A DNA stretch of 64,000 nt from contig NZ_FMUX01000006.1 in NCBI RefSeq assembly GCF_900101345.1, positions 1 through 64,000 of the forward strand, read 5' to 3'. Under the pieces are notes generated by a model that searched no databases, was not told where the DNA came from, and saw only the letters and a list, made by a program, of their open reading frames with translations. Origin of the DNA: Desulfoluna spongiiphila (GTDB taxonomy: Bacteria; Desulfobacterota; Desulfobacteria; Desulfobacterales; Desulfolunaceae). The position numbers were made by a program, and so were the translations under genes. Of this stretch, positions 26,725 through 35,281 are shown one piece after another; the first letter of the stretch is position 1, and every line of letters starts with the position of its first letter.

Positions 26725-27958
26725 GGATGGCCTCCCTGTATGCTGCCACGGTCTGCTCGGCGGCGTTTTTCCATGTAAACTGTTCCTGAACGCGCTTGTA
26801 GCCTGCCTCGCCCAGCTCTTTTGCCTTTTCGGGGTTGTCCAGCAGCTCGCAGATGGCCTCTGCAAGGGCCTCCGGGTTTTCGGGTGGAACCATCATGGCC
26901 GCGTCGCCTGCCACCTCGGGCAGGGCACCGCCCGTGGTGCTGATTACCGGGATACCGCTGGCCATGGCCTCGCCCACGGGCAGGCCGAACCCTTCGTAGA
27001 CAGAAGGGACCACGGCGATGGACGCCTTGGCGTAATGCTCCCGGAACTCCTCGTTGGAGACCCGGCCCGTAAAGTCGATGATGTGGCCGAGGTCCAGCTT
27101 TTTCACCAGCTTTTCAATGCCGCCTCCCTCCTTGGGGGTGCCGATGACGGTGAGGCGGATCTCCCGCTGCTTGCTGATGGCGTGCACGGCCTGAAGGAGG
27201 TAGTAGAGTCCTTTGAGGGGCTGGTCCGCGCTGTTGGTGACGATGAGCCGGTTCGGCTCCCGCTCGATGTGGGGCAGGGGGTAGAAGAGTTCGGTGTTGA
27301 TGCCGTTGGGCACCACGTGGAACCGCTCTGCCGGGACATCGAATTCGGCGTGGATGTCGGTCTTGGAGAACTCCGAGACGGTGATGAATTTGGGAAGCCT
27401 TCTGACCACCCGTTTCTGCATGCCGATGAAGGAGTACCACCGGAGGTGTTTCACCTTTTTCCAGAAACTTCGTACACTGCGTACCGCGATCTGGCGGTCC
27501 CGGGTGATGGGGTGGTGGATGGTTGCCACGGTGGGAACCAGGCGGCTCAGGGCCCAGAGACCGTATGAGAGGCTCTGGTTGTCGTGGATAATGTCAAATT
27601 CGTGGACGCGGTTTTTAAGGTGGCTGTAGGCCCTGTACCCGAAGGTTTCGGGTTCCGGGTAGCCCATGGTGGAGATGCTCAGCCACTCCAGAAGGTTAAT
27701 GGGGTTCTTCAGCTCCCGGACGGTGGGGGTCCTGAAGGGGTTTTCCGCATTGTACAGGTCAAGGCAGTCCAGCATGGTGAGCTTGGCGGCAGAATCCAGG
27801 AGGGGGTCCGGAGGCCCGGCCACCACTTCCACATGGTGGCCCAGATCGGTGAGGGCCCTTGCGAGGTTCCTCACATAGACACCCTGGCCGCCGCAATGGG
27901 GATTGCTGCGGTAACTGATCATACAGATACGTAACGGGCGGTTTGCATCACGGGTCAT
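26705..27958 (-). CDS. GT4-family glycosyltransferase
   Basis: 417 residues with the GT-B two-domain layout. The N-terminal acceptor domain begins RICMISYRSNPHCGGQGVYV (GGxGxxV loop); the C-terminal donor domain carries the E-x7-E motif EGFGLPVGE around 305-315 followed by ASGIPVISTTGGALPE. It transfers a sugar from a nucleotide donor in the cytoplasm, likely for cell-surface polysaccharide or glycolipid. No other polysaccharide genes surround it except the coupled methyltransferase. Start at 27958 was kept because the family N-terminus begins shortly after it. Confidence 0.9.
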   Translation of the reverse strand: MTRDANRPLRICMISYRSNPHCGGQGVYVRNLARALTDLGHHVEVVAGPPDPLLDSAAKLTMLDCLDLYNAENPFRTPTVRELKNPINLLEWLSISTMGYPEPETFGYRAYSHLKNRVHEFDIIHDNQSLSYGLWALSRLVPTVATIHHPITRDRQIAVRSVRSFWKKVKHLRWYSFIGMQKRVVRRLPKFITVSEFSKTDIHAEFDVPAERFHVVPNGINTELFYPLPHIEREPNRLIVTNSADQPLKGLYYLLQAVHAISKQREIRLTVIGTPKEGGGIEKLVKKLDLGHIIDFTGRVSNEEFREHYAKASIAVVPSVYEGFGLPVGEAMASGIPVISTTGGALPEVAGDAAMMVPPENPEALAEAICELLDNPEKAKELGEAGYKRVQEQFTWKNAAEQTVAAYREAIRDHRKI

Positions 27959-28365
27959 ACCGCCACCTCCACAGAATATCGCCTCACGTCCTTACTCATA
28001 ACACACTCCTCACCTTCTGCGGGTCTCGGCCATTGCCGAACCCAGGGTACTGCCATTACACCGGATATGCTTTTGGGCCCTTGAAACTGCTGTGAACCGC
28101 GCCGAAAGCATAAGAAACTATACTTACCCAACGGCTTGAAACGAGGTCAAGCACTTTTTAGGTTGTGGTAAAAATGGTCTCGCAACCAATCAATGATAGA
28201 TAAAAGAATCGCATGTTATATGACGGTATGCGCAAAGACCTTCGGCTTCCCCTTGCAGGGGGAGCGTCTCCCTGATAGCAATGGGATGTTCCCTGAACGC
28301 ATAAACAGCACGGGGAGCCCGCCTTGCGATGAGCCACCGACACCGAAAACTGAAAGGAGATACCC
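27959..28365. other. Divergent intergenic region
   Basis: 407 bases between the leftward glycosyltransferase and rightward LUD gene. No gene seen. A C/G-rich hairpin (CTTCCCCTTGCAGGGGGAG, 28248-28266) lies in the leader of the LUD gene; no riboswitch class was recognised. Confidence 0.45.
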
Positions 28366-29022
28366 ATGAAAAACCCCGTCGATACCTACTGGAAGCTGCG
28401 GCTGGAATCCGTGAAAGAACGCCTTGAGTCCAACAATTTCACGGTGTTTATTGCCGATGCCCCCGAAGATGCGAAAACCATCGTGGAAGAGGAGATCCTT
28501 GCCAAATCCGATTGCAAAAGCATCTCCTGGGGAGGCTCCCTTACCCACGTGGAGACCGGTGTTTACGAGATGCTGAAAAATCGGGACGACCTGGAGGTCC
28601 TGGACACCTACGACAAGAAAAACCTCACCCCGGAAGAGGTTGTTGAGCGCCGCAGGCAGTCCCTGCTGTCCGATATGTTTGTGACGGGCACAAACGCCAT
28701 TGCCGAAGACGGCTACCTTGTCAATCTGGACATGATCGGCAACCGCATCGCCGCCCTGACCTTCGGACCCAAAGAGGTCATCATTCTTGTGGGGCGCAAC
28801 AAGATCGTTCCCGACCTGGAGTCCGCCATGGACCGGATCAAGAACTACGTGGCCCCGGTGAACGCCATGCGCCTGGACATGAAAACCCCCTGCGCCAAGA
28901 CCGGTGTCTGCCAGGACTGCAAAAGCCCGGCCCGGATCTGCAACACCTGGACCATCACCGAAAAGTCCTTTCCCAAGGGCCGTGTGAAGGTCATCCTCAT
29001 CAACGCCGATCTTGGTTTCTGA
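28366..29022 (+). CDS. LUD-domain (LutC/DUF162-like) protein
   Basis: 218 residues. The LUD fold is recognisable from SWGGSLTHVETGVYEML, GTNAIAEDGYLVNLD and GRNKIVPDLESAMDRI. The family includes LutC/LldG subunits of the lactate-oxidation complex and stand-alone redox-related proteins. A C-terminal Cys set, C176-x5-C182-x2-C185-x6-C192, could bind zinc or an Fe-S cluster. No LutA or LutB partner is next to it, so it is probably a stand-alone member and not part of a lactate operon. AAAGGAG before the ATG and a terminator after it suggest a single-gene unit. Confidence 0.85.
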   Translation: MKNPVDTYWKLRLESVKERLESNNFTVFIADAPEDAKTIVEEEILAKSDCKSISWGGSLTHVETGVYEMLKNRDDLEVLDTYDKKNLTPEEVVERRRQSLLSDMFVTGTNAIAEDGYLVNLDMIGNRIAALTFGPKEVIILVGRNKIVPDLESAMDRIKNYVAPVNAMRLDMKTPCAKTGVCQDCKSPARICNTWTITEKSFPKGRVKVILINADLGF

Positions 29023-29049
29023 AAAAACGTGTGATAAAGTCGACGGAAA

Positions 29050-29085
29050 GGCTGAGGTTGCCGAAAAAGCAATCTCAGCCCTTTT
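29050..29085 (+). terminator. Intrinsic terminator after LUD gene
   Basis: GGCTGAGGTTGC-cgaaaaa-GCAATCTCAGCC followed by CTTTTT; 12-bp stem with one G-U pair. Confidence 0.88.
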
Positions 29086-29245
29086 TATGTGTTCAACATG
29101 CAGCATGGTGTCCCGGAACGGGTGGCCGCTTTCCTGAAAACGGGTGGCGAAGGGCTTTTTCTTCGGATGCGGTTGTGTGTGGTCCCGATACATCGGTCGG
29201 AGGATTCGGCCGCAACCTAATGACAAACAGTAAGGTGGTAGACCC

Positions 29246-29863
29246 ATGGTCGTAGATTTCAAGAAAGTGAGCTATATCCTTGCCCAGAGCATCGGCGGTG
29301 ACTTCAAGCGCAAAGGCTTCGACATTGACCCGGAGATCTTTTGCGACTCCTTCAAGGCCGCCATGAGAGGCGAGCAGCCCACCATGCCTGCCGGTGAGAT
29401 GCAGCAGGTGATGATGGCTTTCCAGCAGATGCTCCAGGAAGAGGCCCAGAAAGCCCAGGGCGAGATCGGTGAGAAAAACCGTGCCGAAGGCCGAACCTTT
29501 CTCGGTGAAAACGCCAAAAAAGAGGGTGTTGTGGTCACCGAGTCCGGTCTCCAGTACACCGTGGTGGAAGAGGGCACCGGCAAGTCCCCCAGCGCCAAGG
29601 ACCAGGTAACGGTTCATTACGAAGGACGCCTCCTTGACGGCTCTATCTTTGACAGCTCCTACAAGCGTGAGCAGCCCGCGACCTTCCCCGTCAACGGTGT
29701 CATCGAAGGCTGGCAGGAAGCCCTCCAGCTTATGAAGGAAGGGGCAAAATACGAGCTGGTGATTCCCGCATCCATCGGCTACGGCGCCCAGGGCGCAGGG
29801 GATGCCATCGGTCCCCACGCCACCTTGTGCTTCACCGTGGAGCTGATCAAGGTCCTCGGCTAG
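29246..29863 (+). CDS. FKBP-type peptidyl-prolyl isomerase
   Basis: 205 residues. N-terminal helical dimerisation domain (about 1-85, YILAQSIGGDFKRKGFDID, Gln/Glu-rich helix) as in FklB/Mip, then the FKBP catalytic domain (about 95-205: VTVHYEGRLLDGSIFDSS, VIEGWQEALQLMKEG, YELVIPASIGYGAQG). It catalyses proline isomerisation and acts as a folding helper. There is no signal peptide, so it is cytoplasmic (FklB-like) rather than periplasmic. The SD is AAGGTGG before ATG 29246. A terminator at 29915-29956 closes the unit. Confidence 0.92.
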   Translation: MVVDFKKVSYILAQSIGGDFKRKGFDIDPEIFCDSFKAAMRGEQPTMPAGEMQQVMMAFQQMLQEEAQKAQGEIGEKNRAEGRTFLGENAKKEGVVVTESGLQYTVVEEGTGKSPSAKDQVTVHYEGRLLDGSIFDSSYKREQPATFPVNGVIEGWQEALQLMKEGAKYELVIPASIGYGAQGAGDAIGPHATLCFTVELIKVLG

Positions 29864-29914
29864 TCCGAAGCATTCGTTTTGCCCGGCGGTATCGCTGGTC
29901 AAATACTGTTCCAT

Positions 29915-29956
29915 AAAAAAGCCTCCGTTGAACATGGCTCAGCGGGGGCTTTTTTT
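29915..29956 (+). terminator. Intrinsic terminator after FKBP gene
   Basis: AAAAAAGCCTCCGTTGA pairs with TCAGCGGGGGCTTTTTTT, with two G-U pairs, about 50 bases after the stop. Confidence 0.88.
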
Positions 29957-30134
29957 ATAAAACGAGGGGCAAGCGCTGGATCGGGGCACTACGTCGAAAT
30001 TATTCAGGGTGGCTGCGTTGGCCGGTATCCCGGGCGGGCTCTTGCCGGAATTCGGAGGCAATGCTTTGGCGAGCCAATTCGGCGATGCGTCCTCTGTGGC
30101 TCCATGGGCCCGGCATGGTGGTGGCGAAAATGTC

Positions 30135-30163
30135 TTGACATAAGTTTGATATCCAACTAAGTT
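30135..30163 (+). promoter_or_regulatory. marR-type promoter with operator in the spacer
   Basis: TTGACA (30135-30140) and a weak TAAGTT (30158-30163) are 17 bases apart. The operator AGTTTGATATCCAACT (30143-30158) fills the spacer, consistent with autorepression. Confidence 0.65.
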
Positions 30164-30196
30164 GCAGCCCATCAATCCAATGCAAAGGAGGGACGC

Positions 30197-30622
30197 GTGA
30201 AAACGGACCACATCATCGCCCTGATCGGCAAGACCAGGGAGAAATCGAACGCATTCATCCTGTGGAAGCTCAAAGAACTGGGTATCGAGGGGCTTGCCCC
30301 CTCCCACGGCGGAATCCTTGTCAACCTTTTCAGGAGCTCTCCCCTTTCCATGAAAGAGCTGGCCGAGAGGGTGGGACGGGACAAGTCCACGATAACCGCC
30401 TTGGTCAATAAGCTTATCAAGCTCGGGTATGTGGAAAAACGGAAAGACCCCTCCGACAGCCGCGTGACGCTTATCGCACTCACCCGGGAAGGGGAAGAGC
30501 TGAAGCCGGACTTCGAGTACGTATCGGCCAAGCTGATGTCCACCACCTTCAGGGGGTTCTCCCAGGAGGAAAAAGAGCAGGTTGTCCGGCTTCTGGAACG
30601 GATCCACGGCAATTTTTCCTAA
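30197..30622 (+). CDS. MarR-family transcriptional repressor
   Basis: 141 residues. Winged helix-turn-helix: GILVNLFRSSPLSMKELAE, then recognition helix GRDKSTITALVNKLIKLGYVEK and wing KDPSDSRVTLIALTREG, all typical of MarR. GTG start with AAAGGAGGG SD. The promoter spacer contains AGTTTGATATCCAACT; a perfect version, AGTTTGATATCAAACT, precedes the antiporter gene downstream. The parsimonious model is that this protein represses both itself and the antiporter until a ligand binds. A terminator separates the two genes, so they are individual units of one small regulon. Confidence 0.9.
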   Translation: MKTDHIIALIGKTREKSNAFILWKLKELGIEGLAPSHGGILVNLFRSSPLSMKELAERVGRDKSTITALVNKLIKLGYVEKRKDPSDSRVTLIALTREGEELKPDFEYVSAKLMSTTFRGFSQEEKEQVVRLLERIHGNFS

Positions 30623-30635
30623 AGAGCGTGGGGAT

Positions 30636-30667
30636 GCTCCCGTGAAAACGTGCGGGAGCTTTTTTTT
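30636..30667 (+). terminator. Intrinsic terminator after marR-type gene
   Basis: GCTCCCG-tgaaaacgtg-CGGGAGC followed by eight T. Confidence 0.9.
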
Positions 30668-30675
30668 GATCAATT

Positions 30676-30691
30676 AGTTTGATATCAAACT
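30676..30691. promoter_or_regulatory. Perfect 16-bp palindrome, candidate MarR operator
   Basis: AGTTTGATATCAAACT is fully self-complementary and matches 15 of 16 bases of the site at 30143-30158. It lies between the terminator and the antiporter gene, 71 bases before the chosen start codon. Confidence 0.8.
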
Positions 30692-30746
30692 TTAAGGTTG
30701 TTGCTTCAGGCCAATAGCCCCATGGCAACACGAATAGGTGACACGC

Positions 30747-32102
30747 ATGAACCCTGGCATTGTTTCCCTGGCACCGGTGACCCTCACCCTGCTTCTGACC
30801 TTTTATTCCCGCAACATCATCCTGGCCCTTTTTGCCGGGGTGTTTGCCGGGGGGATCCTCCTTGACTCCGCCCAGGGCACGCTCTTTGCCGGAATCAACG
30901 GCATCGCGGCTGTGTTTGAAAACAGCTGGTGCGCAAAGGCGATTCTATTCGTTCTGATGACAGGCTCCCTGGTCCACGTCATCGAGCAGTCCGGAGGGGT
31001 GAAGGGCTTTGTGCGGCTTTTGACGGTGAAACAAAGGGCGGTCAAAAGCATTCTGGGGGCGGAGGTGCTCGCCTACCTGCTCGGCATGGTTCTGTTTGTG
31101 GACACCACCGTCTCCATTGTGGTCCGGGGAGTGGCCATACGTCCCCTTTTCGACGCCCACAAAGGGAACCGGGAAAAGTTGTCCTACATCATCGATTCCA
31201 CGTCCGCATCCGTTGCGTTTTTGTCTCCGGCCACCGGGGCGGGCGCTTTTCTTGCCGCGTTGATCGGGGTCCAGGTCTCCGGCGGGGTGATATCCGGTGA
31301 CCCCTTTACCCTGGTGCTTCAGGCCGTGCCGTTTCAGGTGTACTCCATGGTTTCCATTGTGATTGCAGGTCTTGCGATTGTCGGCAGAAAAGAGGTGGTT
31401 TCGAAAGGGGCGGTCGCCCGGCAAACAGAGGCCGAGTCCCACCCCGAAAGATCCCAGGGCGTTCCGGCGTCGGGGGCCGTGAACATGTTGCTGCCCCTGG
31501 GGCTTTTTATCGCCGGTGTCTTTGGTCTCATGGTCCTCACAGGTGACGGCTCCACCTCCATTTTTACGGGCATTCTGCTGACGCTGGCGGTGACCGGGGT
31601 CTTTTATACGGTCCGGGGCGTCGTGGATACCCAGGGATATATTGCATGGTGCATCCAGGGGATGGCCTCCTACCTTGAGATCGCCCTGGTCCTCACCCTC
31701 TCCTTTGCCTTGAGCAACCTGCTGAACCAGTTGGGGACCGGGGCGTACCTGGCCGGGTTCGGGCACCACGTTCACCCGGCCCTTGTACCGGCCATGGTGT
31801 TTGTCGGCGGGGCCCTGATCTCCTTTATGAGCGGAACGGGGGGCGGGACCCTCTCCATCCTTGTGCCCATCTCCATCCCGCTGGCCGCAGCCATGGACGT
31901 CAATATTCCCCTGGTCCTGGGGGCCTGCGGATCCGGAGCCGTCTTTGGCGATCATTGCTCCCCCATCTCCGATACCACCATTTTGTCGGCCAAGGTGGCG
32001 GGGGTGGGAGGGATGGATCATGTCAGGGCCCAGATTCCCTTTGCCCTCACCGGTGGCACGATCAGCTTTCTGCTGTTTTTGGTTTTGGGATTATTTCGAT
32101 AG
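30747..32102 (+). CDS. NhaC-family Na+/H+ antiporter-like transporter
   Basis: 451 residues, about 11-12 membrane spans. The family signature GSGAVFGDHCSPISDTTILS is present near residues 394-413, and TGAGAFLAALIG and SFMSGTGGG are typical half-helix loops of the NhaC/ArsB-like superfamily. Members exchange Na+ for H+ or for organic acids and amino acids (for example malate-lactate), so the substrate is not fixed. AGGTG six bases before favours ATG 30747 over GTG 30738. Control by the adjacent MarR protein through the 30676-30691 palindrome is inferred; ligand-regulated MarR control would fit an organic acid exchanger better than a plain sodium pump. Confidence 0.87.
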   Translation: MNPGIVSLAPVTLTLLLTFYSRNIILALFAGVFAGGILLDSAQGTLFAGINGIAAVFENSWCAKAILFVLMTGSLVHVIEQSGGVKGFVRLLTVKQRAVKSILGAEVLAYLLGMVLFVDTTVSIVVRGVAIRPLFDAHKGNREKLSYIIDSTSASVAFLSPATGAGAFLAALIGVQVSGGVISGDPFTLVLQAVPFQVYSMVSIVIAGLAIVGRKEVVSKGAVARQTEAESHPERSQGVPASGAVNMLLPLGLFIAGVFGLMVLTGDGSTSIFTGILLTLAVTGVFYTVRGVVDTQGYIAWCIQGMASYLEIALVLTLSFALSNLLNQLGTGAYLAGFGHHVHPALVPAMVFVGGALISFMSGTGGGTLSILVPISIPLAAAMDVNIPLVLGACGSGAVFGDHCSPISDTTILSAKVAGVGGMDHVRAQIPFALTGGTISFLLFLVLGLFR

Positions 32103-32402
32103 GCGGCGGTCTTGGCTAGGCGGGCTCTGATCATCTTTTGGGTCGTGACCTGCAAACAGCCGATTCGTAGGGTGCACTCCGTGCACCAAAATCAAAGCCT
32201 GTCATGCCCCGAACGCCTCGGTAAAATCGAAACCTTGGGTGACCCGGACACGGTGCACAGAGTGCACCCGACGGGCTGTCGGCCTTTTGGGACGGTGTCG
32301 TCGATAACACCCTATTGCTTTGTATTGACCGTTTTTTGTCAGGATATACCCCGGGAAAAAGGTCCCGGTTACACCAAAAACCCTTAGTATTAAGAAGGAT
32401 GT
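32103..32402. other. Intergenic region with 110-bp repeat
   Basis: 300 bases containing the CGTAGGGTGCA element described separately and AT-rich DNA upstream of the next gene. No gene seen. Confidence 0.6.
32166..32275. repeat. 110-bp MITE-like element, second full copy
   Basis: Left end CGTAGGGTGCACTCC plus GTGCACC; right end GGTGCACAGAGTGCACC plus CGACGGG. Length and both hairpin tips match 6446-6556, but the interior differs completely (ATCAAAGCCTGTCATG versus AGAACCGGAATG), so only the ends are conserved. Confidence 0.75.
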
Positions 32403-33104
32403 ATGAAGATGAATATCGCAGATATATATGGAAAGTTCGACCAGATCGGCAGCCTTGTGTTTGCCACCGTGGACAAGGGCATCCCCCAGACACGGATCGC
32501 CCATCTGTTTGCCTTTGACGACGACGGCCTGTACTTCAGGACCATGGTCACCAAGGCCTTTTACAAGCAGCTGAATGAAACGGGGATGGTGTCCATCTGC
32601 GGCATGTACCCCACGACCCGCATCCGACACGACGATGAGGGCATGCCCATTTTCGAGCCCGGGTATACCATCCGCGCCACAGGGGAGGTCAGGGAAATAC
32701 CCTTTGAGACGCTCAAGGCAAAGGCAGGGCAAAACGAGATGTTTACGCTGGGGGTCAAGGATATTGAGCGGTACCCGGCCATGACGACTTTTTGCCTGCA
32801 CCGGGCCTGGGGGGAGGCGTATGATTTTGATTTTGAGATGGCGCACCGTTCCCACAAACTGGAGCGTACCCGGTTTTGTTTCGGGGGGCAGAAGGTGCCG
32901 TTCCAGGGCATGCGCATCACCGAGGCGTGCATCGGCTGCGGGGCCTGCCTGGAGGCGTGCTCGTTTAAGGCCATCGGCCGGGACGGGGAGTCATGCGTCA
33001 TCGACCCTTCACGATGCGATGTCTGTGGGGATTGCTATACGGTCTGCCCGGTGGATGCCGTTGAGATCGTGATTGAGGATACCCTGGTGCAGGGTGCCGC
33101 GTAA
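32403..33104 (+). CDS. Flavin (PNPOx-like) plus 2[4Fe-4S] ferredoxin fusion
   Basis: 233 residues. N-terminal split-barrel (about 1-150, GSLVFATVDKGIPQTRIAHL and YFRTMVTKAFYKQL) resembles pyridoxamine-phosphate-oxidase-like flavin proteins. The C-terminus holds two Cys sets, CIGCGACLEAC and CDVCGDCYTVCP (CX2CX2CX3C), for two [4Fe-4S] clusters. It is probably a cytoplasmic flavin/Fe-S electron-transfer or reductase protein of anaerobic metabolism; the electron partner is unknown. ATG 32403 and 32409 are both possible (AAGGA at 32395). Convergent with the zinc-ribbon gene, 28 bases apart. Confidence 0.85.
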   Translation: MKMNIADIYGKFDQIGSLVFATVDKGIPQTRIAHLFAFDDDGLYFRTMVTKAFYKQLNETGMVSICGMYPTTRIRHDDEGMPIFEPGYTIRATGEVREIPFETLKAKAGQNEMFTLGVKDIERYPAMTTFCLHRAWGEAYDFDFEMAHRSHKLERTRFCFGGQKVPFQGMRITEACIGCGACLEACSFKAIGRDGESCVIDPSRCDVCGDCYTVCPVDAVEIVIEDTLVQGAA

Positions 33105-33132
33105 AAAAACGGCACCCCGCACCGGGGCTGTA

Positions 33133-33657
33133 TTAAGGCTGGATGATTTCCCGCTGCAGCAAGGCCAGGGCACGGTCTTTTTCCGGATGGCTTTTCAGGG
33201 TGTCGGCCAGGTCCATGAGGGCCGTGAAGACGGGGTCGCCCAGAAGGCTTCGGTTCATGGCAAGGAAGCTCTCCCGGTTTTTTTCTTGGCTCTGTTTTCT
33301 CTGCCAGGAGGCGGACCAGATGACGCTGAGGTTGTCGGCGAGGTTGGTCTCGGCGATACGCTGCCACTCCCCTTTGTCAAACCAGATTCCGCCGCAGGCC
33401 GTGCATTTTTCCAGGAAGAAGGGCTCGTCGAGATCAATTCTTGCCCGGATCATGATGCCGTGACCGGACGGGCACAGGCCGGTTTTGCTGTCGGGGTTGT
33501 CTGTTGCCGGGGCCTCTTCATCGGATTCCACGGTCATGCCGGGTATCTCGGTGCGGCTGCCCGGCAGAAGCCACATGCCGCCGCAGGCTTCGCAAACATA
33601 AGGTGCGTTGAATCCAGTCTGTTTCAATTCCGTGGTGGTGCATTTCGGGCATTTCAT
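33133..33657 (-). CDS. Zinc-ribbon (TFIIB-type) protein
   Basis: 174 residues. Two ribbons: CPKC-x15-CEACGGMW at 3-27, and LCPSGH...KCTACGGIWFDKGEW around 55-90, both of the zf-TFIIB type in which CGGxW ends the second knuckle. The second ribbon has a Cys/His first pair. The helical C-terminus (WQRKQSQEKNRESF and following) has no recognised domain. GGAG at six bases favours ATG 33657 over 33678. The gene begins 17 bases after the HD-GYP gene and may be co-transcribed with it. Function unknown, possibly nucleic-acid or protein binding. Confidence 0.78.
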   Translation of the reverse strand: MKCPKCTTTELKQTGFNAPYVCEACGGMWLLPGSRTEIPGMTVESDEEAPATDNPDSKTGLCPSGHGIMIRARIDLDEPFFLEKCTACGGIWFDKGEWQRIAETNLADNLSVIWSASWQRKQSQEKNRESFLAMNRSLLGDPVFTALMDLADTLKSHPEKDRALALLQREIIQP

Positions 33658-33674
33658 GTGTGTCTCCAGTTCTG

Positions 33675-35000
33675 TCAATATTCCAGGCTGTCCATGCCTT
33701 CATGAAAATAGGTGGTGAGGATCTCGTCGAGTTCGTCTCGAAAGATCTTCTCCTTGCCTCCAAATTGATCGTAAAGGGGTTTGGCAATGCGGCCGAAGGT
33801 GTCGAGGAGCTGAGGGTCAAAGTGGGTGCCCCGTCCTTCTTCGAGGATCTCCATGGCCTCGTCAAAGGACCAGGCTGTCTTGTAGGGCCGCTTGGAGGTC
33901 AGGGCGTCAAACACGTCGGCAATGGCAAAAACCCGGGCCGTGATGGGAATGCCGTCTCCTGTAAGGCCCATGGGGTAGCCCTTGCCCGTCACCTTTTCAT
34001 GGTGGGATCGGATCACCTCCAGGGCGTCGCGGAGCCAGGTCGAGCGCTCAATGATATCGCATCCGTGATCCACATGGGTCTTCATGATCTCGTATTCGGC
34101 GTCGTCGAGTTTGCCGGGTTTCAGGAGAACCTCATCCGGAATGCCGATTTTTCCGACATCATGGAGAAAGGCTCCTTTGATGAGGGTGCGCATGGTCCGG
34201 GCGGGAAGGCCCAGCTCTTCGCCCAGGCGGGCCGCGTACAGGGTGACCCGGTAGTTGTGTGCGTTTGTGTCACTGTCCCGCTGGGCAATGGCGCTGCCCA
34301 GGGTCTCCAGGGTATCGAGGTTGGCTTCCAAGAGCCGAACGGAAAACCGGGTGATGCGCTTGGCCAGTTTTAAAATCACCGGGTAGACCATGGCCGTGGT
34401 GAGAAGGACTATGAGCATGGAACCTGCCATGGCCCTGAGTCCGCGCATGCGAAAGGCCTTGATGGTCTCCGGGGAGAAGGCGAAAAAGCCGTTGATGATC
34501 CCCACGGTCTGGCCGCTGCTGTTGGACAGGGGAAGGGCGCTCCGCAGGTAGGGGCGACCGGCGATGCGGACAATTTCGTAGCGGGGGGACCCCCTGTCGG
34601 GTGTCAGCAGGGATGAGGATTGCTGGGCTGCCTTGACGGCGCTCAGGCTGTCGTGGGTTTCATCGTAAAAATCGATGACCCTGGCACCTTTCAGGTCGTA
34701 AATGCCGATGAAGGCAAAGGCCCCGGACTGTATCGGGCTTCGGGTGGCCCTGAAGTCAAGGGCGGCATGGTGCAGGGCGTCGGCATCCAGCTGGTCAGGA
34801 TCGGCCAGGAGGGCTTCGTTGAGCCGGGAGAAAAGGGCGAGGCGATCCACGGCCACGGCAATGGCTTCCCGGCTGACCCGGTCCCGCTCCACGAGAAGGA
34901 CCCCTGCGCCCATGAGCAGGGAGAGCCCGACCCCCAAGGCCACAAGGCGAATAACCAGGGTGCGGTGGACAAAGGTGTGAAGAGAATGTGTCTGACCCAT
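33675..35000 (-). CDS. Membrane HD-GYP cyclic-di-GMP phosphodiesterase
   Basis: 441 residues: helix 17-38, periplasmic sensor about 40-185 (PAS/Cache-like, YDLKGARVIDFYDE), second helix about 188-212, then an HD-GYP domain from about 235. The catalytic set is complete: NYRVTLYAARLGEEL with its His, FLHDVGKIGIPDE, HVDHG, HHEKVTGKGYP and DVFDALTSKRPYK. It should hydrolyse c-di-GMP in response to a periplasmic signal and so favour motility. No GGDEF partner is close. No frameshift. It precedes the zinc-ribbon gene on the same strand. Confidence 0.92.
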   Translation of the reverse strand: MGQTHSLHTFVHRTLVIRLVALGVGLSLLMGAGVLLVERDRVSREAIAVAVDRLALFSRLNEALLADPDQLDADALHHAALDFRATRSPIQSGAFAFIGIYDLKGARVIDFYDETHDSLSAVKAAQQSSSLLTPDRGSPRYEIVRIAGRPYLRSALPLSNSSGQTVGIINGFFAFSPETIKAFRMRGLRAMAGSMLIVLLTTAMVYPVILKLAKRITRFSVRLLEANLDTLETLGSAIAQRDSDTNAHNYRVTLYAARLGEELGLPARTMRTLIKGAFLHDVGKIGIPDEVLLKPGKLDDAEYEIMKTHVDHGCDIIERSTWLRDALEVIRSHHEKVTGKGYPMGLTGDGIPITARVFAIADVFDALTSKRPYKTAWSFDEAMEILEEGRGTHFDPQLLDTFGRIAKPLYDQFGGKEKIFRDELDEILTTYFHEGMDSLEY

Positions 35001-35281
35001 AACGAAAATCCCCTTTAACGAGGGCTCCGGCGGTCCTCACGGTGGCCCGGTTGGCGTGTTGCGACCCGCTTGGGCGATTTCAGTGCGGTCTTCTTTGATG
35101 GTGCTTTATGTTACCATTTACATCATAGTTTTCCTGGCAAATCAATCGGTGGAATGCACAGGCTGCCCAGTGTCTCCCTGGATGCCATTGAGGGGCTTGC
35201 CCCGGGCGGCATTGTCTGCTTTGATGCACCGGTTTTGACGTAACCGGGGCCCTGCCCCTTAACCCCATTGTTCGGAGGCCC

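Noticed and set aside
27114-27440. Frame inside the glycosyltransferase gene
   Set aside because: Same-strand out-of-frame shadow rich in Arg/His/Gln, no SD.
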